Shown here piece after piece: positions 10,584-18,628 of a stretch of 64,000 bases of DNA (position 1 is the stretch's first letter; each line of letters begins with the position of its first letter). Both the position numbers and the translations under genes were made by a program. The DNA is taken from NCBI RefSeq assembly GCF_018531465.1, contig NZ_JAHDTF010000003.1, positions 310,001 to 374,000 on the forward strand, read 5' to 3'. Origin of the DNA: Sphaerisporangium fuscum. Its GTDB lineage: Bacteria; Actinomycetota; Actinomycetes; Streptosporangiales; Streptosporangiaceae. The notes beneath the pieces were generated by a model. The model saw nothing but the letters and a program-made list of their open reading frames with translations. It did no database searches and had not been told where the DNA came from.

Positions 10584-11264
10584 TCAGGAGGAGTTCGCGC
10601 CGGTCTCCGCGGCCGTGCGCTCGGCCCAGGAGGGCCCGTAGGAGCCCGCCATCATCTCCCACATGGAGCGGACGACCTCCGGCGGGGCCTTCTCCACCGA
10701 GCCCGCGTCGTGCGGCGGCTGCGGGTCGTACTCGATGCCGAGCTGCACCGCCTGCGCGTACGCCGCCCCTTCGAGCCGGTCGCACACCGTCAGCGCCATG
10801 TCGATGCCCGAGGAGATCCCCGCCGCGGTGATGATCCTCCCGTCCTCGACGACCCTTCGCGAGGTCGGCTCGGCGCCGAAGCGGCGCAGGCTCTCCAGCT
10901 CGTACCAGTGGCTGGTCGCCCGGCGCCCCCGCAGCAGCCCCGCCGCCCCCAGCAGCAGCGAGCCGGTGCACACCGACGTCGTCCACGTGCTCGTCTCGTG
11001 GGCGCTCCGCAGCCAGCCGATCAGCTCGCCGTCGTCCAGGTGACGCTGTGTGGTGCTGCCGCCCGCCACGACCACGACGCCCGGCCGTTCCATGCTCGTC
11101 AGCGGGTCGGCCACCAGCCCGAACCCCGGCTGGTCGGCGGGGCACATCCCCGGGGACGACGACACGAACCGGACCCGGGCGGCGGGCAGCCGGCTGAGCA
11201 CCTCGAACGGCCCGGTCGCGTCGAGCGCGGTGAAACCCGGGTAGATGACGATGGCGACGTCCAT
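10584..11264 (-). CDS. DJ-1/PfpI family protein (isonitrile-hydratase-like)
   Basis: A 226-residue DJ-1/PfpI superfamily protein. The N-terminus MDVAIVIYPGFTALDATGP and the nucleophile elbow TSVCTGSLLLGAAG with its reactive Cys resemble isocyanide hydratase (InhA) and the ligand domain of GlxA/AraC regulators, but no AraC DNA-binding domain follows. The family includes cysteine hydratases, glyoxalases and chaperone-like proteins. A longer open frame upstream is antisense to the GMC gene and was rejected. It is transcribed divergently from the GMC oxidoreductase from a shared symmetric promoter, so the two probably belong to one response. Confidence 0.85.
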   Translation of the reverse strand: MDVAIVIYPGFTALDATGPFEVLSRLPAARVRFVSSSPGMCPADQPGFGLVADPLTSMERPGVVVVAGGSTTQRHLDDGELIGWLRSAHETSTWTTSVCTGSLLLGAAGLLRGRRATSHWYELESLRRFGAEPTSRRVVEDGRIITAAGISSGIDMALTVCDRLEGAAYAQAVQLGIEYDPQPPHDAGSVEKAPPEVVRSMWEMMAGSYGPSWAERTAAETGANSS

Positions 11265-11298
11265 GATGTACCTGCTCTCCCTGGCCTGCGTACAGGCA

Positions 11299-11329
11299 TT
11301 GAGTTTATCGACCGATCGATTAAACTCAA
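11299..11329. promoter_or_regulatory. Symmetric divergent promoter with embedded operator
   Basis: On the plus strand TTGAGT (11299-11304), a 16-base spacer and TAAACT (11321-11326) form a promoter whose -10 ends 7 bases before the GMC ATG, predicting a leaderless mRNA. The minus strand reads the same elements, TTGAGT at 11329-11324 and TAAACT at 11307-11302, also with 16 bases between. The core is the ATCGACCGATCGAT box, likely a TetR-type operator covering both promoters. Confidence 0.65.
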
Positions 11330-11333
11330 GCGC

Positions 11334-12884
11334 ATGGCGAACGTTCGCGACAGCACGGCTCCAGACATCCGCGCCGACGTGGCCGTCCTCGGAGGCGGCA
11401 CGGCCGGCGCGGTGGTCGCCGCCCGGCTCGTCGAGAGGACCTCGCTCACCGTCGTGGTCGTCGAGGCCGGGCCCGACTACGGAGCGCTGGGCGACGGACT
11501 GTGGCCCGCCGAGCTGCTCGACTCCACCACGCTGCCGGCCACCCACGACTGGGGTTACCAGGGAGCGGGCCCGCTGCCCGGGCGGCGGCTGCCGTTCGAG
11601 CGGGCACGTGTGATCGGCGGCTGTTCCTCCCACAACGGCTGCTCGCAGACCGTCGGCCACGGGCCCGACTACCTTCGGTGGGGGCTGTCCTGGAGCGACG
11701 AGCGGCTCGCGGCACTGATGCGGGAGGGCGCCGCGAAGCTGCGCGTCCGGCGGGACGCCGACGACGAGCTGACCCCGTTCCAGGCGGCGGCGATGGAGGC
11801 GATGGTCGGCTGCGGCATCCCGCGCACCGACGACCTCGACGACCTTCACGCGGGCGCCGGATGCGGGCCCTCGCCCGTCAACAACCCTGGCGGCGTCCGC
11901 TGGAACAGCGCCTTCGCCTACCTCGACCCGGTGCGCGGTGAGTCCCGGCTCCGCGTCGTCGACCGCGCGCTGGTCGACCGGCTCGACCTCGACGGCCCCC
12001 GCGCCCGCCGCGCGCACCTGCGGCGCGGGAAGGCCCGGCTCACCGTGGAGGCCGGCCGTTTCATCGTCTGCGGCGGCGCGTACGGCAGCCCGGAGATCCT
12101 GCTGCGCAGTGGCATCGGTCCCGCCGACCAGTTGCGGGCCGTCGGGGTGCGCCCTCACCTCGACCTGCCCGGTGTCGGCCGCAACCTGCACGACCACCCC
12201 ACGGTGGAGTTGAGGTTCGCCGCGAGCGAGGAACTCACGCGCCTGCTGGACGACCACGGGCGCGGCCGGGCGCTGCCCGACGAGCAGGTCATCGGCAAGG
12301 CGCGCTCGGCCGGCGGCGACGAGCCGTACGACCTGCACCTGCTCCCGTGGACCTCCAAGGAGCGCGGGGGATGGATCTGCGTCCTGCCCGCCGCCTGCCT
12401 GACCCCGAGGTCACGGGGCGCTCTGAGGCTCGTCTCGGCCGACCCGGAGGTGAAGCCGGTGATCGAGCACGACTACCTGACCGATCCCGAGGGCGCGGAC
12501 CTGGCCGTGCTGCGGGACGGCGCCGCCCTCTGCGCGGAGATGGCGCGGTCGGCTCCTCTCGCACCACTGCTCGGCCGCCCGCTGGACGCCTTCAGCGGGA
12601 ACCCGGGCGCGGGGGACGCCGCCATGCTCACCACCTCCGCGCATTACTGGCATCCGGTGGGCACCTGCGCGATCGGGCCGGACCCGGCCACCGGGGCCGT
12701 CGTCGACGCCACCGGCCGGGTCCACGGGACGGAGAACGTCTGGGTCATCGACGCCTCGGCCGTCCCGGTCATCCCGAGAGCCACGACCAACCTTCCGGTC
12801 ATCGCCCTGGCGGAGCACCTCGTGGAGTCCGTCGCGCCGCTCGGTGCCCCGGCGGACGTGGGGAGTCACCACCGAAGCCGCTGA
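11334..12884 (+). CDS. GMC-family FAD oxidoreductase
   Basis: A 516-residue glucose-methanol-choline oxidoreductase. The N-terminal Rossmann motif is GGGTAGAVVAARL, followed by VVVVEAGPDYG (ribose-binding acid). The substrate-side C-terminus has HYWHPVGTCAIG with the conserved catalytic His, and the family-typical VWVIDASAVPVIPRATTNLP. It is slightly shorter than choline dehydrogenases (about 550). No ribosome site precedes the ATG; the -10 element lies 7 bases upstream, so translation is probably leaderless. The alcohol substrate is unknown. Expression is likely linked to the divergent DJ-1 protein. Confidence 0.9.
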   Translation: MANVRDSTAPDIRADVAVLGGGTAGAVVAARLVERTSLTVVVVEAGPDYGALGDGLWPAELLDSTTLPATHDWGYQGAGPLPGRRLPFERARVIGGCSSHNGCSQTVGHGPDYLRWGLSWSDERLAALMREGAAKLRVRRDADDELTPFQAAAMEAMVGCGIPRTDDLDDLHAGAGCGPSPVNNPGGVRWNSAFAYLDPVRGESRLRVVDRALVDRLDLDGPRARRAHLRRGKARLTVEAGRFIVCGGAYGSPEILLRSGIGPADQLRAVGVRPHLDLPGVGRNLHDHPTVELRFAASEELTRLLDDHGRGRALPDEQVIGKARSAGGDEPYDLHLLPWTSKERGGWICVLPAACLTPRSRGALRLVSADPEVKPVIEHDYLTDPEGADLAVLRDGAALCAEMARSAPLAPLLGRPLDAFSGNPGAGDAAMLTTSAHYWHPVGTCAIGPDPATGAVVDATGRVHGTENVWVIDASAVPVIPRATTNLPVIALAEHLVESVAPLGAPADVGSHHRSR

Positions 12885-13022
12885 TCGCGGAGATCCGCCA
12901 CCCGATCCTGCGCCGTTCACCGTCGGAGCCCCGGGCGGTCACCGGCTGGATCAGAGGTTTGGGCTCAATGGCCGAGATGCTACTTTTCTGCCTCTGGTAC
13001 CCGGCGTCCAGGAGGCGAGGCT

Positions 13023-14552
13023 GTGGGCTCGCGGTCCGATACGACCGAAGATGGAGCACAGAGGGACGTAGGCTTACGGGGGTTGTGGGCCAGGGTCCGG
13101 TCGCCGATCACGTCCTCGCCGCGGCCGGCGGCCCGGACGCGGCACGCGGTCGCCCTCACAGCCGTCATCCTGGCCGCGACCGGGGTCTACTGTCTGCTCG
13201 GGCTGGTGAGGTTCCACCTGTTCCGGGCGACCAGCATGGACCTGACACTGTTCGACCAGACGGTCCGAGGGTTCGCCTCGTTCAGCGCCCCGACGAGCCC
13301 GGTGCGCGGGATGAACCTCGGCAAAGGCATGGATTTCATCCAGCTGGGCGAGCACTTCTCGCCGATCCTGGCGGTGCTCGCCCCGCTGTACTGGCTGCAC
13401 GACGGACCCGAGACGCTCATCGTGGCCCAGGCCGCGCTGTTCGCGCTCGCCATACCGTCCTTGTGGCTGTTCACCCGGCGCGTGCTCGGCACCGCCCCCG
13501 CCTACCTGGTCGTCTTCGCCTACGCCCTCTCCTGGCCCATCGCGCGGGCGATGAACTTCGACTTCCACGAGGTCGCGTTCGCCCCGCTGCTCACCGCCGT
13601 CATGATCGAACGGTTCAGCGCCGGCAGGCACGCGGTGGCCGCGGTGGCGGCGGCGGCGTTGCTGCTGGTCAAAGAGGACATGGGCTTCATGCTCGTCGGT
13701 TTCGGCGGTTACGTCCTGCTCCAGGGCCGGCGCCAGGACGGGGTGACCTACATGGGGTGCGGCCTGGCGTACACCGGCTTCGTCCGCGCCATCTTCATCC
13801 CGGCCGTCGGCGGCGACCCGAACATGTACTGGGCCTACGGTCAGCTGGGCGGCACCCTGTCGGCCGTGGCCCTGAAGGCCCTCACCGATCCGCTGGACGT
13901 CCTCGGTACCCTGCTGAGCCCGCAGATCAAGGTCGACACCCTGGCGTTCCTGCTGTGGCCGACCCTGCTGACCTGCATCTTCTCGCCCCTCATGCTGATG
14001 GCGCTCCCGCAGCTTCTGGAGCGCATGCTGTCGGACCGCCAGCAGTGGTGGGTCACCGACTTCCACCACAGTGCCTTCACCGTGACCATCCTGCTGTGCG
14101 CGGGGGTCGACGGGACCGCCAGGCTGATCCGATGGGCGCGGCGCCGCCACCCCGCCCTCGGCGAACGCGGCGCGTCCCTGATGTGGGCGGCGGCGGTCTG
14201 CGTGGTCGCGCTCACGCTGGTCCCGCGCTTCCCGTTCGACCAGCTCATCAGGCCCGACTTCTACGACAGGAAGCCCGAGGTCGTCGCGGCCGAGCAGGCG
14301 GTGGCCGCCGTTCCGTCCGGAGTGGTCGTCGAAGCCGTCAACCACGTCGGCCCCCGCCTGTCCGCCCGCACGACGGTCCTGCTGTGGGAGGACAAGGAGC
14401 CCACGGCCGCCTGGATCGTGGCCGACACCGCCCGCGTCGCCTACCCGTGGGGCTCGGCCGACCGCCAGCGGCAGCGGGTGGACGAGCTCAAAGGCCTCGG
14501 CTACCAGGTCGTCTTCGACAGCGAAGGGTACGTGGTACTGCATCGCGTGTGA
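13023..14552 (+). CDS. DUF2079 polytopic membrane protein
   Basis: A 509-residue membrane protein with roughly ten hydrophobic segments. The first periplasmic region has the DUF2079 hallmarks: MDLTLFDQTVRGFASF, then GEHFSPILAVLAPLYWL, and MNFDFHEVAFAPLL. These families resemble GT-C glycosyltransferases in topology and acidic loop residues, but no activity is established. The GTG start is supported by an AGGAGG eight bases or so upstream. The C-terminal 100 residues are an extracytoplasmic domain. It stands alone between the GMC and carboxypeptidase genes, so context gives little. Confidence 0.8.
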   Translation: MGSRSDTTEDGAQRDVGLRGLWARVRSPITSSPRPAARTRHAVALTAVILAATGVYCLLGLVRFHLFRATSMDLTLFDQTVRGFASFSAPTSPVRGMNLGKGMDFIQLGEHFSPILAVLAPLYWLHDGPETLIVAQAALFALAIPSLWLFTRRVLGTAPAYLVVFAYALSWPIARAMNFDFHEVAFAPLLTAVMIERFSAGRHAVAAVAAAALLLVKEDMGFMLVGFGGYVLLQGRRQDGVTYMGCGLAYTGFVRAIFIPAVGGDPNMYWAYGQLGGTLSAVALKALTDPLDVLGTLLSPQIKVDTLAFLLWPTLLTCIFSPLMLMALPQLLERMLSDRQQWWVTDFHHSAFTVTILLCAGVDGTARLIRWARRRHPALGERGASLMWAAAVCVVALTLVPRFPFDQLIRPDFYDRKPEVVAAEQAVAAVPSGVVVEAVNHVGPRLSARTTVLLWEDKEPTAAWIVADTARVAYPWGSADRQRQRVDELKGLGYQVVFDSEGYVVLHRV

Positions 14553-14660
14553 CGGCGTCCCGCGATCCCACCTGGGCTGATACACGGGTGATGCACGGTC
14601 GCGCCCGGGCGGAGACGCGGTCGCGGCCGGGGGGACACGTGGGCGGCGCAATGTGGCCGC

Positions 14661-15641
14661 ATGCGACGTTTCTTGATGTTCGTCCTGCTGGCAGGAGCCC
14701 TGGCGGGCTGCGGGACCGTACCGCCCGTCTCCGGGGCCACCGTGCCGGCACCCCTGCCGTGGCCGGCCGAGGGCCAGGCGGCGGTCGAGGTGGAGGGCGT
14801 GGGCAGCCTGGGCGTCAGCGGCCGGCCGGACCCGGTGCCCATCGCCAGCGTGACGAAGGTCATGACCGCCTACGTGATCCTGCGCCGGCACCCGCTCCGG
14901 CCAGGGGACGACGGCCCGCTGATCGAAGTGGACCACACGGCCGCCGACGAGTCCTACATGCGGCAGGAGTCCACCGTCCCGCTCAGGGAGGGCCGGCGGA
15001 TACGGCTGCGTCGCATGCTGGAGCTGATGATGGTGCCGTCGGGCAACAACGTGGCCCGCCTTCTGGCCCGCTGGGACGCCGGCTCGCAGGAGCGCTTCGT
15101 CGAGCGCATGAACGCCGCCGCCCACCGCCTGGGCATGACCGGCACCAGGTACACCGGCGCCAGCGGCAACGAGGACACCACCGTCAGCACCGCGCCCGAC
15201 CAGCTCAAGCTGGCCAGGGAGGCGATGGGCGACCCGGTCTTCCGCGCGGTGGTGGCGCAGGCCGACACCGCCGTCCCCGGCGACACGAGAAGACTGTCCA
15301 ACACCAACACGCTCCTGAACAGGCACGGCGTCATCGGCATCAAGACCGGCTCCGGCACCGCCGCGGGCGGCAACCTGATGTGGGCCTCCCGTGTGCGGGG
15401 CCGCCTGGTACTCGGGGTGATCCTCGGCCAGGCGGCGGGCACCGACCCGGCCGCGGGGAAGGCGGCGGCGCTGGAGGCGGGCGGGAAGATGAGCGCGGCG
15501 GTCGAGCAGTGGCTGGCCGAACGGGAGGGAGCGCCGGCTGCCCGGACCACCTTTCTCCAGCGGACGGCCGCCGGAAGCGGCACCGCGACCCGCCGCCAGG
15601 CCGCCTCCGGCCTCAGTCCGGCGCAGCCTGGGGGAGGGTGA
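14661..15641 (+). CDS. Lipoprotein D-alanyl-D-alanine carboxypeptidase (S11)
   Basis: A 326-residue peptidase S11 (DacA/DacC-like) enzyme that trims the terminal D-Ala from peptidoglycan stem peptides. A lipoprotein signal ends in LAGC (Cys17). The penicillin-binding triad is complete: S63-V-T-K66, S127-G-N (SGNN) and K228-T-G. The last 60 residues after the KTG region are Ala-rich with a basic tail. Anchored outside the membrane it would remodel cell wall. The 3' end overlaps the convergent fucosidase by 29 bp. Confidence 0.92.
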   Translation: MRRFLMFVLLAGALAGCGTVPPVSGATVPAPLPWPAEGQAAVEVEGVGSLGVSGRPDPVPIASVTKVMTAYVILRRHPLRPGDDGPLIEVDHTAADESYMRQESTVPLREGRRIRLRRMLELMMVPSGNNVARLLARWDAGSQERFVERMNAAAHRLGMTGTRYTGASGNEDTTVSTAPDQLKLAREAMGDPVFRAVVAQADTAVPGDTRRLSNTNTLLNRHGVIGIKTGSGTAAGGNLMWASRVRGRLVLGVILGQAAGTDPAAGKAAALEAGGKMSAAVEQWLAEREGAPAARTTFLQRTAAGSGTATRRQAASGLSPAQPGGG

Positions 15642-16965
15642 GGACGGCGGCCGGCAGGTACCGCAGGGCCGGGGGGACGGTGACCGTGCCGTCCGGGGAG
15701 ACCTCCGCGTGCGCCTCGCCCCATCGTGCGTCCCGGTGGTGCCGCAGGTCGGGGGCGAGGGTGACGCTGCCGTACGCCGGGTCGAGGGCGATCACGTTGA
15801 GCGTGCCGTCGGGGCGGAGGGTGTAGCGGAGCGGGGGCCCCTCCGGTTCGGCGTGGCGGCGCCAGGGCCGGGTGCCGTAGACGGCGCCGGGGTGGCCGGC
15901 GAGCCATCGGCCCAGGTGGCGGAGCCGGTCCACCTGGTCGTCGGGCAGGGAGCCGTCGCCGCGGGGGCCGATGTTGAGCAGCAGGTTCCCGTTCTTGGCC
16001 ACGGTGTCCACCAGCAGGTGGACCAGCTCGGTGTGGCCGATGAGGTGTGTGCCGTCCTCGGCCCGGTTGTACCCGAACGAGGTGCCGAGGCCGCGGGTGG
16101 CCTCCCAGGGCCAGGGCGGCGTGGCGGCCTCGGTGAGGTACTCGCGGGTGCGGTACCCCAGGTGCGGCACGCCCCACCGGTCGTTGACCACCCCCTCGGG
16201 CACCCGGTCGTAGTACCGCTCGAAGAGCGCGGCCAGGCTGTGCGGCCCGGCGGCCTTGGCCGAGTCGGGCCACTCGATGTCGTTCCACAGCACGTCGGGG
16301 CGGTGCCGTTCGACGAGCTCGGTCACCTGCTCGAAGCAGTAGCGGGCGAAGCCGGGGTCGTTGCGCCGGAGGGTGAACAGGTCGGTCAGCGACCGGATGG
16401 GCGGGAAGTGCGACACGTGCCAGTCGAGCGCGCCGGAATAGTAGACGCCGAACCGGAGCCCGGCCGCGCGGGCCGCGGCCGCCAGGTCCGCCACGACGTC
16501 GCGGCGCGGGCCCCGGTGGACGCTGGTGAAGGGGGTGGTGGCCGTGTCCCACAGGCAGAAGCCGTCGTGGTGCTTGGCCGTCGGCACCACATAGCGTGCC
16601 CCGCACTCGGCGAACAGCCGCACCCAGCCCTCGGGGTCGTAGGCCTCGGCCGTCCATCCGTCGGCGAGGTCCTCGTACGACGTGCCCACCCCGAACGCGG
16701 CCTCGTGGAACGCCCGGGTCGGCGAACCGGGGATGCGCAGGGTGTTGGCGTACCACTCGGCGTACTGGTGGTGGCTGTACTCGAGCTCCACCGGCACGTG
16801 CCGCCCCGGGGTGCGCGGCTGCGCCCACGCGGCGACCGAGTACAGCCCCCAGTGCACGAACACGCCGAACTTGGCGTCGCGGTACCAGTCCGGCACCGGC
16901 CGGTCAGGGTATTCCGGCGCGTCCGGCCCCAGGTCGGGTCCGGTACGGCGATCGAAGAGAAGCAT
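15613..16965 (-). CDS. Alpha-L-fucosidase, GH29
   Basis: A 450-residue glycoside hydrolase family 29 enzyme. Typical landmarks are the N-terminal WYRDAKFGVFVHWGLYSV, the WVRLFAECGARYVVPTAKHHDGF block, GVYYSGALDW, and LWNDIEWPDSAK, the loop that bears the catalytic nucleophile Asp in this family. NGNLLLNIGPRGDGSLP precedes a small beta-sandwich domain. There is no signal peptide, so it should act on imported fucosides in the cytoplasm. An AAAGGA site overlaps the end of the upstream permease gene. It is the last gene of a binding protein-permease-permease-hydrolase operon. Confidence 0.93.
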   Translation of the reverse strand: MLLFDRRTGPDLGPDAPEYPDRPVPDWYRDAKFGVFVHWGLYSVAAWAQPRTPGRHVPVELEYSHHQYAEWYANTLRIPGSPTRAFHEAAFGVGTSYEDLADGWTAEAYDPEGWVRLFAECGARYVVPTAKHHDGFCLWDTATTPFTSVHRGPRRDVVADLAAAARAAGLRFGVYYSGALDWHVSHFPPIRSLTDLFTLRRNDPGFARYCFEQVTELVERHRPDVLWNDIEWPDSAKAAGPHSLAALFERYYDRVPEGVVNDRWGVPHLGYRTREYLTEAATPPWPWEATRGLGTSFGYNRAEDGTHLIGHTELVHLLVDTVAKNGNLLLNIGPRGDGSLPDDQVDRLRHLGRWLAGHPGAVYGTRPWRRHAEPEGPPLRYTLRPDGTLNVIALDPAYGSVTLAPDLRHHRDARWGEAHAEVSPDGTVTVPPALRYLPAAVLTLPQAAPD

Positions 16966-16974
16966 GGGTTCCTT

Positions 16975-17796
16975 TCAGCGCCCGGCCAGCCCGGCCGTGG
17001 CGATCCCCTTCACCAGATGTCTCTGCAGCGCGACGAGCAGCAGCAGGGTGGGCACGATGGAGATGACCGAGGCGGCCATGACCAGGTGCCACTGGTTGCC
17101 GTTCTGCCCGAAGAACAGCTGCAGCCCGAGCGGCACGGTGCCGCGCGCGCTCACGTCGTTGATCATGATGAGCGGCCAGAGGAAGCTGTTCCAGTAGTTG
17201 ATGAACGTGAAGACCGCGAGCACGCCCAGCGCGGGGCGGGCCAGCGGCAGCATGATCTGCAGGAAGATGCGCAGCTCGCCGCCGCCGTCCAGGCGCGCGG
17301 CCTCGCGGAGTTCGCCCGGCACGCTCTTGAAGAACTGCCGCAGCAGGAAGGTGCCGAACGCGGTGAACGCCCAGGGGAAGATCAGCGCCTGGTAGCTGTC
17401 GACCCAGCCGAACGCCTGCATGAGCAGGAACATCGGCACGACGAGCACCTCCTGCGGCACCATCAGCGTGGCCAGGAAGACCAGGAAGACCGCGTCCCTG
17501 CCGCGCCAGCGGAGGCCGGCGAAGGCGTAGGCCGACAGCGCGGAGGCGGCCAGCACGACGACGGTTCCCGCCCCGGCGACCAGCAGCCCGTTCAGCATGT
17601 AGCGCTCGAACGGCACGTAGGCGAACACGTCGGAGAAGTTCCGCCAGCGCACCCCCGAGCCGAGCAGGGAGCCCGGCGAGGCGAACGTCTCCCCGGGCGG
17701 CTTGAGCGCCGTGGCCACCGCGAAGATCAGCGGGTAGATGAACGCCAGCGCGACGGCGGCCAGCAGGACGTGGGAGACAAGGCGCCTAGCTTTCAT
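16975..17796 (-). CDS. Carbohydrate ABC transporter permease (MalG type)
   Basis: A 273-residue permease of the CUT1 sugar importer class. It starts with a basic segment and membrane helix, and includes the EAA loop PGELREAARLDGGGELRIF that docks on the ATPase. No ATPase gene is present here, which is usual: actinomycete CUT1 systems share the MsiK ATPase encoded elsewhere. Its start lies inside the last codons of the partner permease. Likely substrate: fucosylated oligosaccharides, from the adjacent GH29. Confidence 0.92.
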   Translation of the reverse strand: MKARRLVSHVLLAAVALAFIYPLIFAVATALKPPGETFASPGSLLGSGVRWRNFSDVFAYVPFERYMLNGLLVAGAGTVVVLAASALSAYAFAGLRWRGRDAVFLVFLATLMVPQEVLVVPMFLLMQAFGWVDSYQALIFPWAFTAFGTFLLRQFFKSVPGELREAARLDGGGELRIFLQIMLPLARPALGVLAVFTFINYWNSFLWPLIMINDVSARGTVPLGLQLFFGQNGNQWHLVMAASVISIVPTLLLLVALQRHLVKGIATAGLAGR

Positions 17797-18628
17797 AGTG
17801 CACCCACCGCTTCTGGCCGAGGAACTGTACGGCCGTCACGGCCAGGATGATCGCGAACAGCACCCACGCGCCGGCCGCGGCGAGGCCGAGGTCGCGGGAC
17901 TCGAATCCGGCCCGGTAGACGTTCATCACCAGCGTCTCGGTGGCGCTGCCCGGCCCGCCGGCGGTGAGGATGTAGGGCTGGGTGAACACCTGCAACGCGT
18001 TGATCATCGTCATCGTGGCGGCGAAGAACAGCGCGGGGGAGATCAGCGGGAGCTGCACGCTGACGAGCCTGCGCAGCCCGGTCGCCCCGTCGAGCGAGGC
18101 CGCCTCCAGCACGCTCGGCGACATCTCGTTGATCGCCGCGGAGAAGACGATCATGTTGTAGCCGAAGCCCTGCCACACGCTCATCGCCACCACCGACAGC
18201 AGGGCGGTGCGGCCGTCCGCGAGCAGGCTGGGCTCCCGGCCGACGAGCTGGAACAGCAGCTTCCAGATCACGGCGTTGGCCACCATCGGGGTGATGGCGG
18301 GGACGAAGAACAGGACCCGCCAGAAGTTCGCCCAGCGCGAGTTGGCGATCCAGAAGGCCAGGCCGAGCGCGACGAGGATGTTCGACGGCACGTACAGCCC
18401 GGTGAAGACGAACGTGTTGCGCAGCGCGGCCAGGAAGTCGGGGTCCTCGCCGAAGAGGTACTTGAAGTTCTCCAGGCCGACGAACTCGTGCGCGCCCAGC
18501 ATCGGCCACTGGAAGAAGCTCATGACCACGGCCATGGCGACCGGGAACAGCGTGAACAGTCCGAGGCCGAGCACGCTCGGAGTGGCGAACCCGAGCGCGC
18601 TCCACTGCTCTGTGCGGCGGGGGTTCAC
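17786..18628 (-). CDS. Carbohydrate ABC transporter permease (MalF type)
   Basis: A 280-residue CUT1 permease. The GTG start overlaps the stop of the binding-protein gene in GTGA. Six membrane segments are evident, with the EAA-type loop PSVLEAASLDGATGLRRLV. The family N-terminus (ATPSVLGLGLFTLFPVAMAVVMSF) is intact. The upstream continuation of this frame runs antisense-like through the binding-protein gene and was discarded. It pairs with the MalG-type permease downstream. Confidence 0.92.
   Translation of the reverse strand: MNPRRTEQWSALGFATPSVLGLGLFTLFPVAMAVVMSFFQWPMLGAHEFVGLENFKYLFGEDPDFLAALRNTFVFTGLYVPSNILVALGLAFWIANSRWANFWRVLFFVPAITPMVANAVIWKLLFQLVGREPSLLADGRTALLSVVAMSVWQGFGYNMIVFSAAINEMSPSVLEAASLDGATGLRRLVSVQLPLISPALFFAATMTMINALQVFTQPYILTAGGPGSATETLVMNVYRAGFESRDLGLAAAGAWVLFAIILAVTAVQFLGQKRWVHYES

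Noticed and set aside
10584-12338. A 584-codon minus-strand frame spanning DJ-1 and antisense to the GMC gene
   Set aside because: Only the last 226 codons encode a recognisable protein; the rest mirrors the GMC gene and crosses the divergent promoter.
13074-15326. A 750-codon minus-strand frame opposite DUF2079 and the carboxypeptidase
   Set aside because: Low-complexity Gly/Arg/His-rich translation, antisense to two well-supported genes; a GC-bias artefact.
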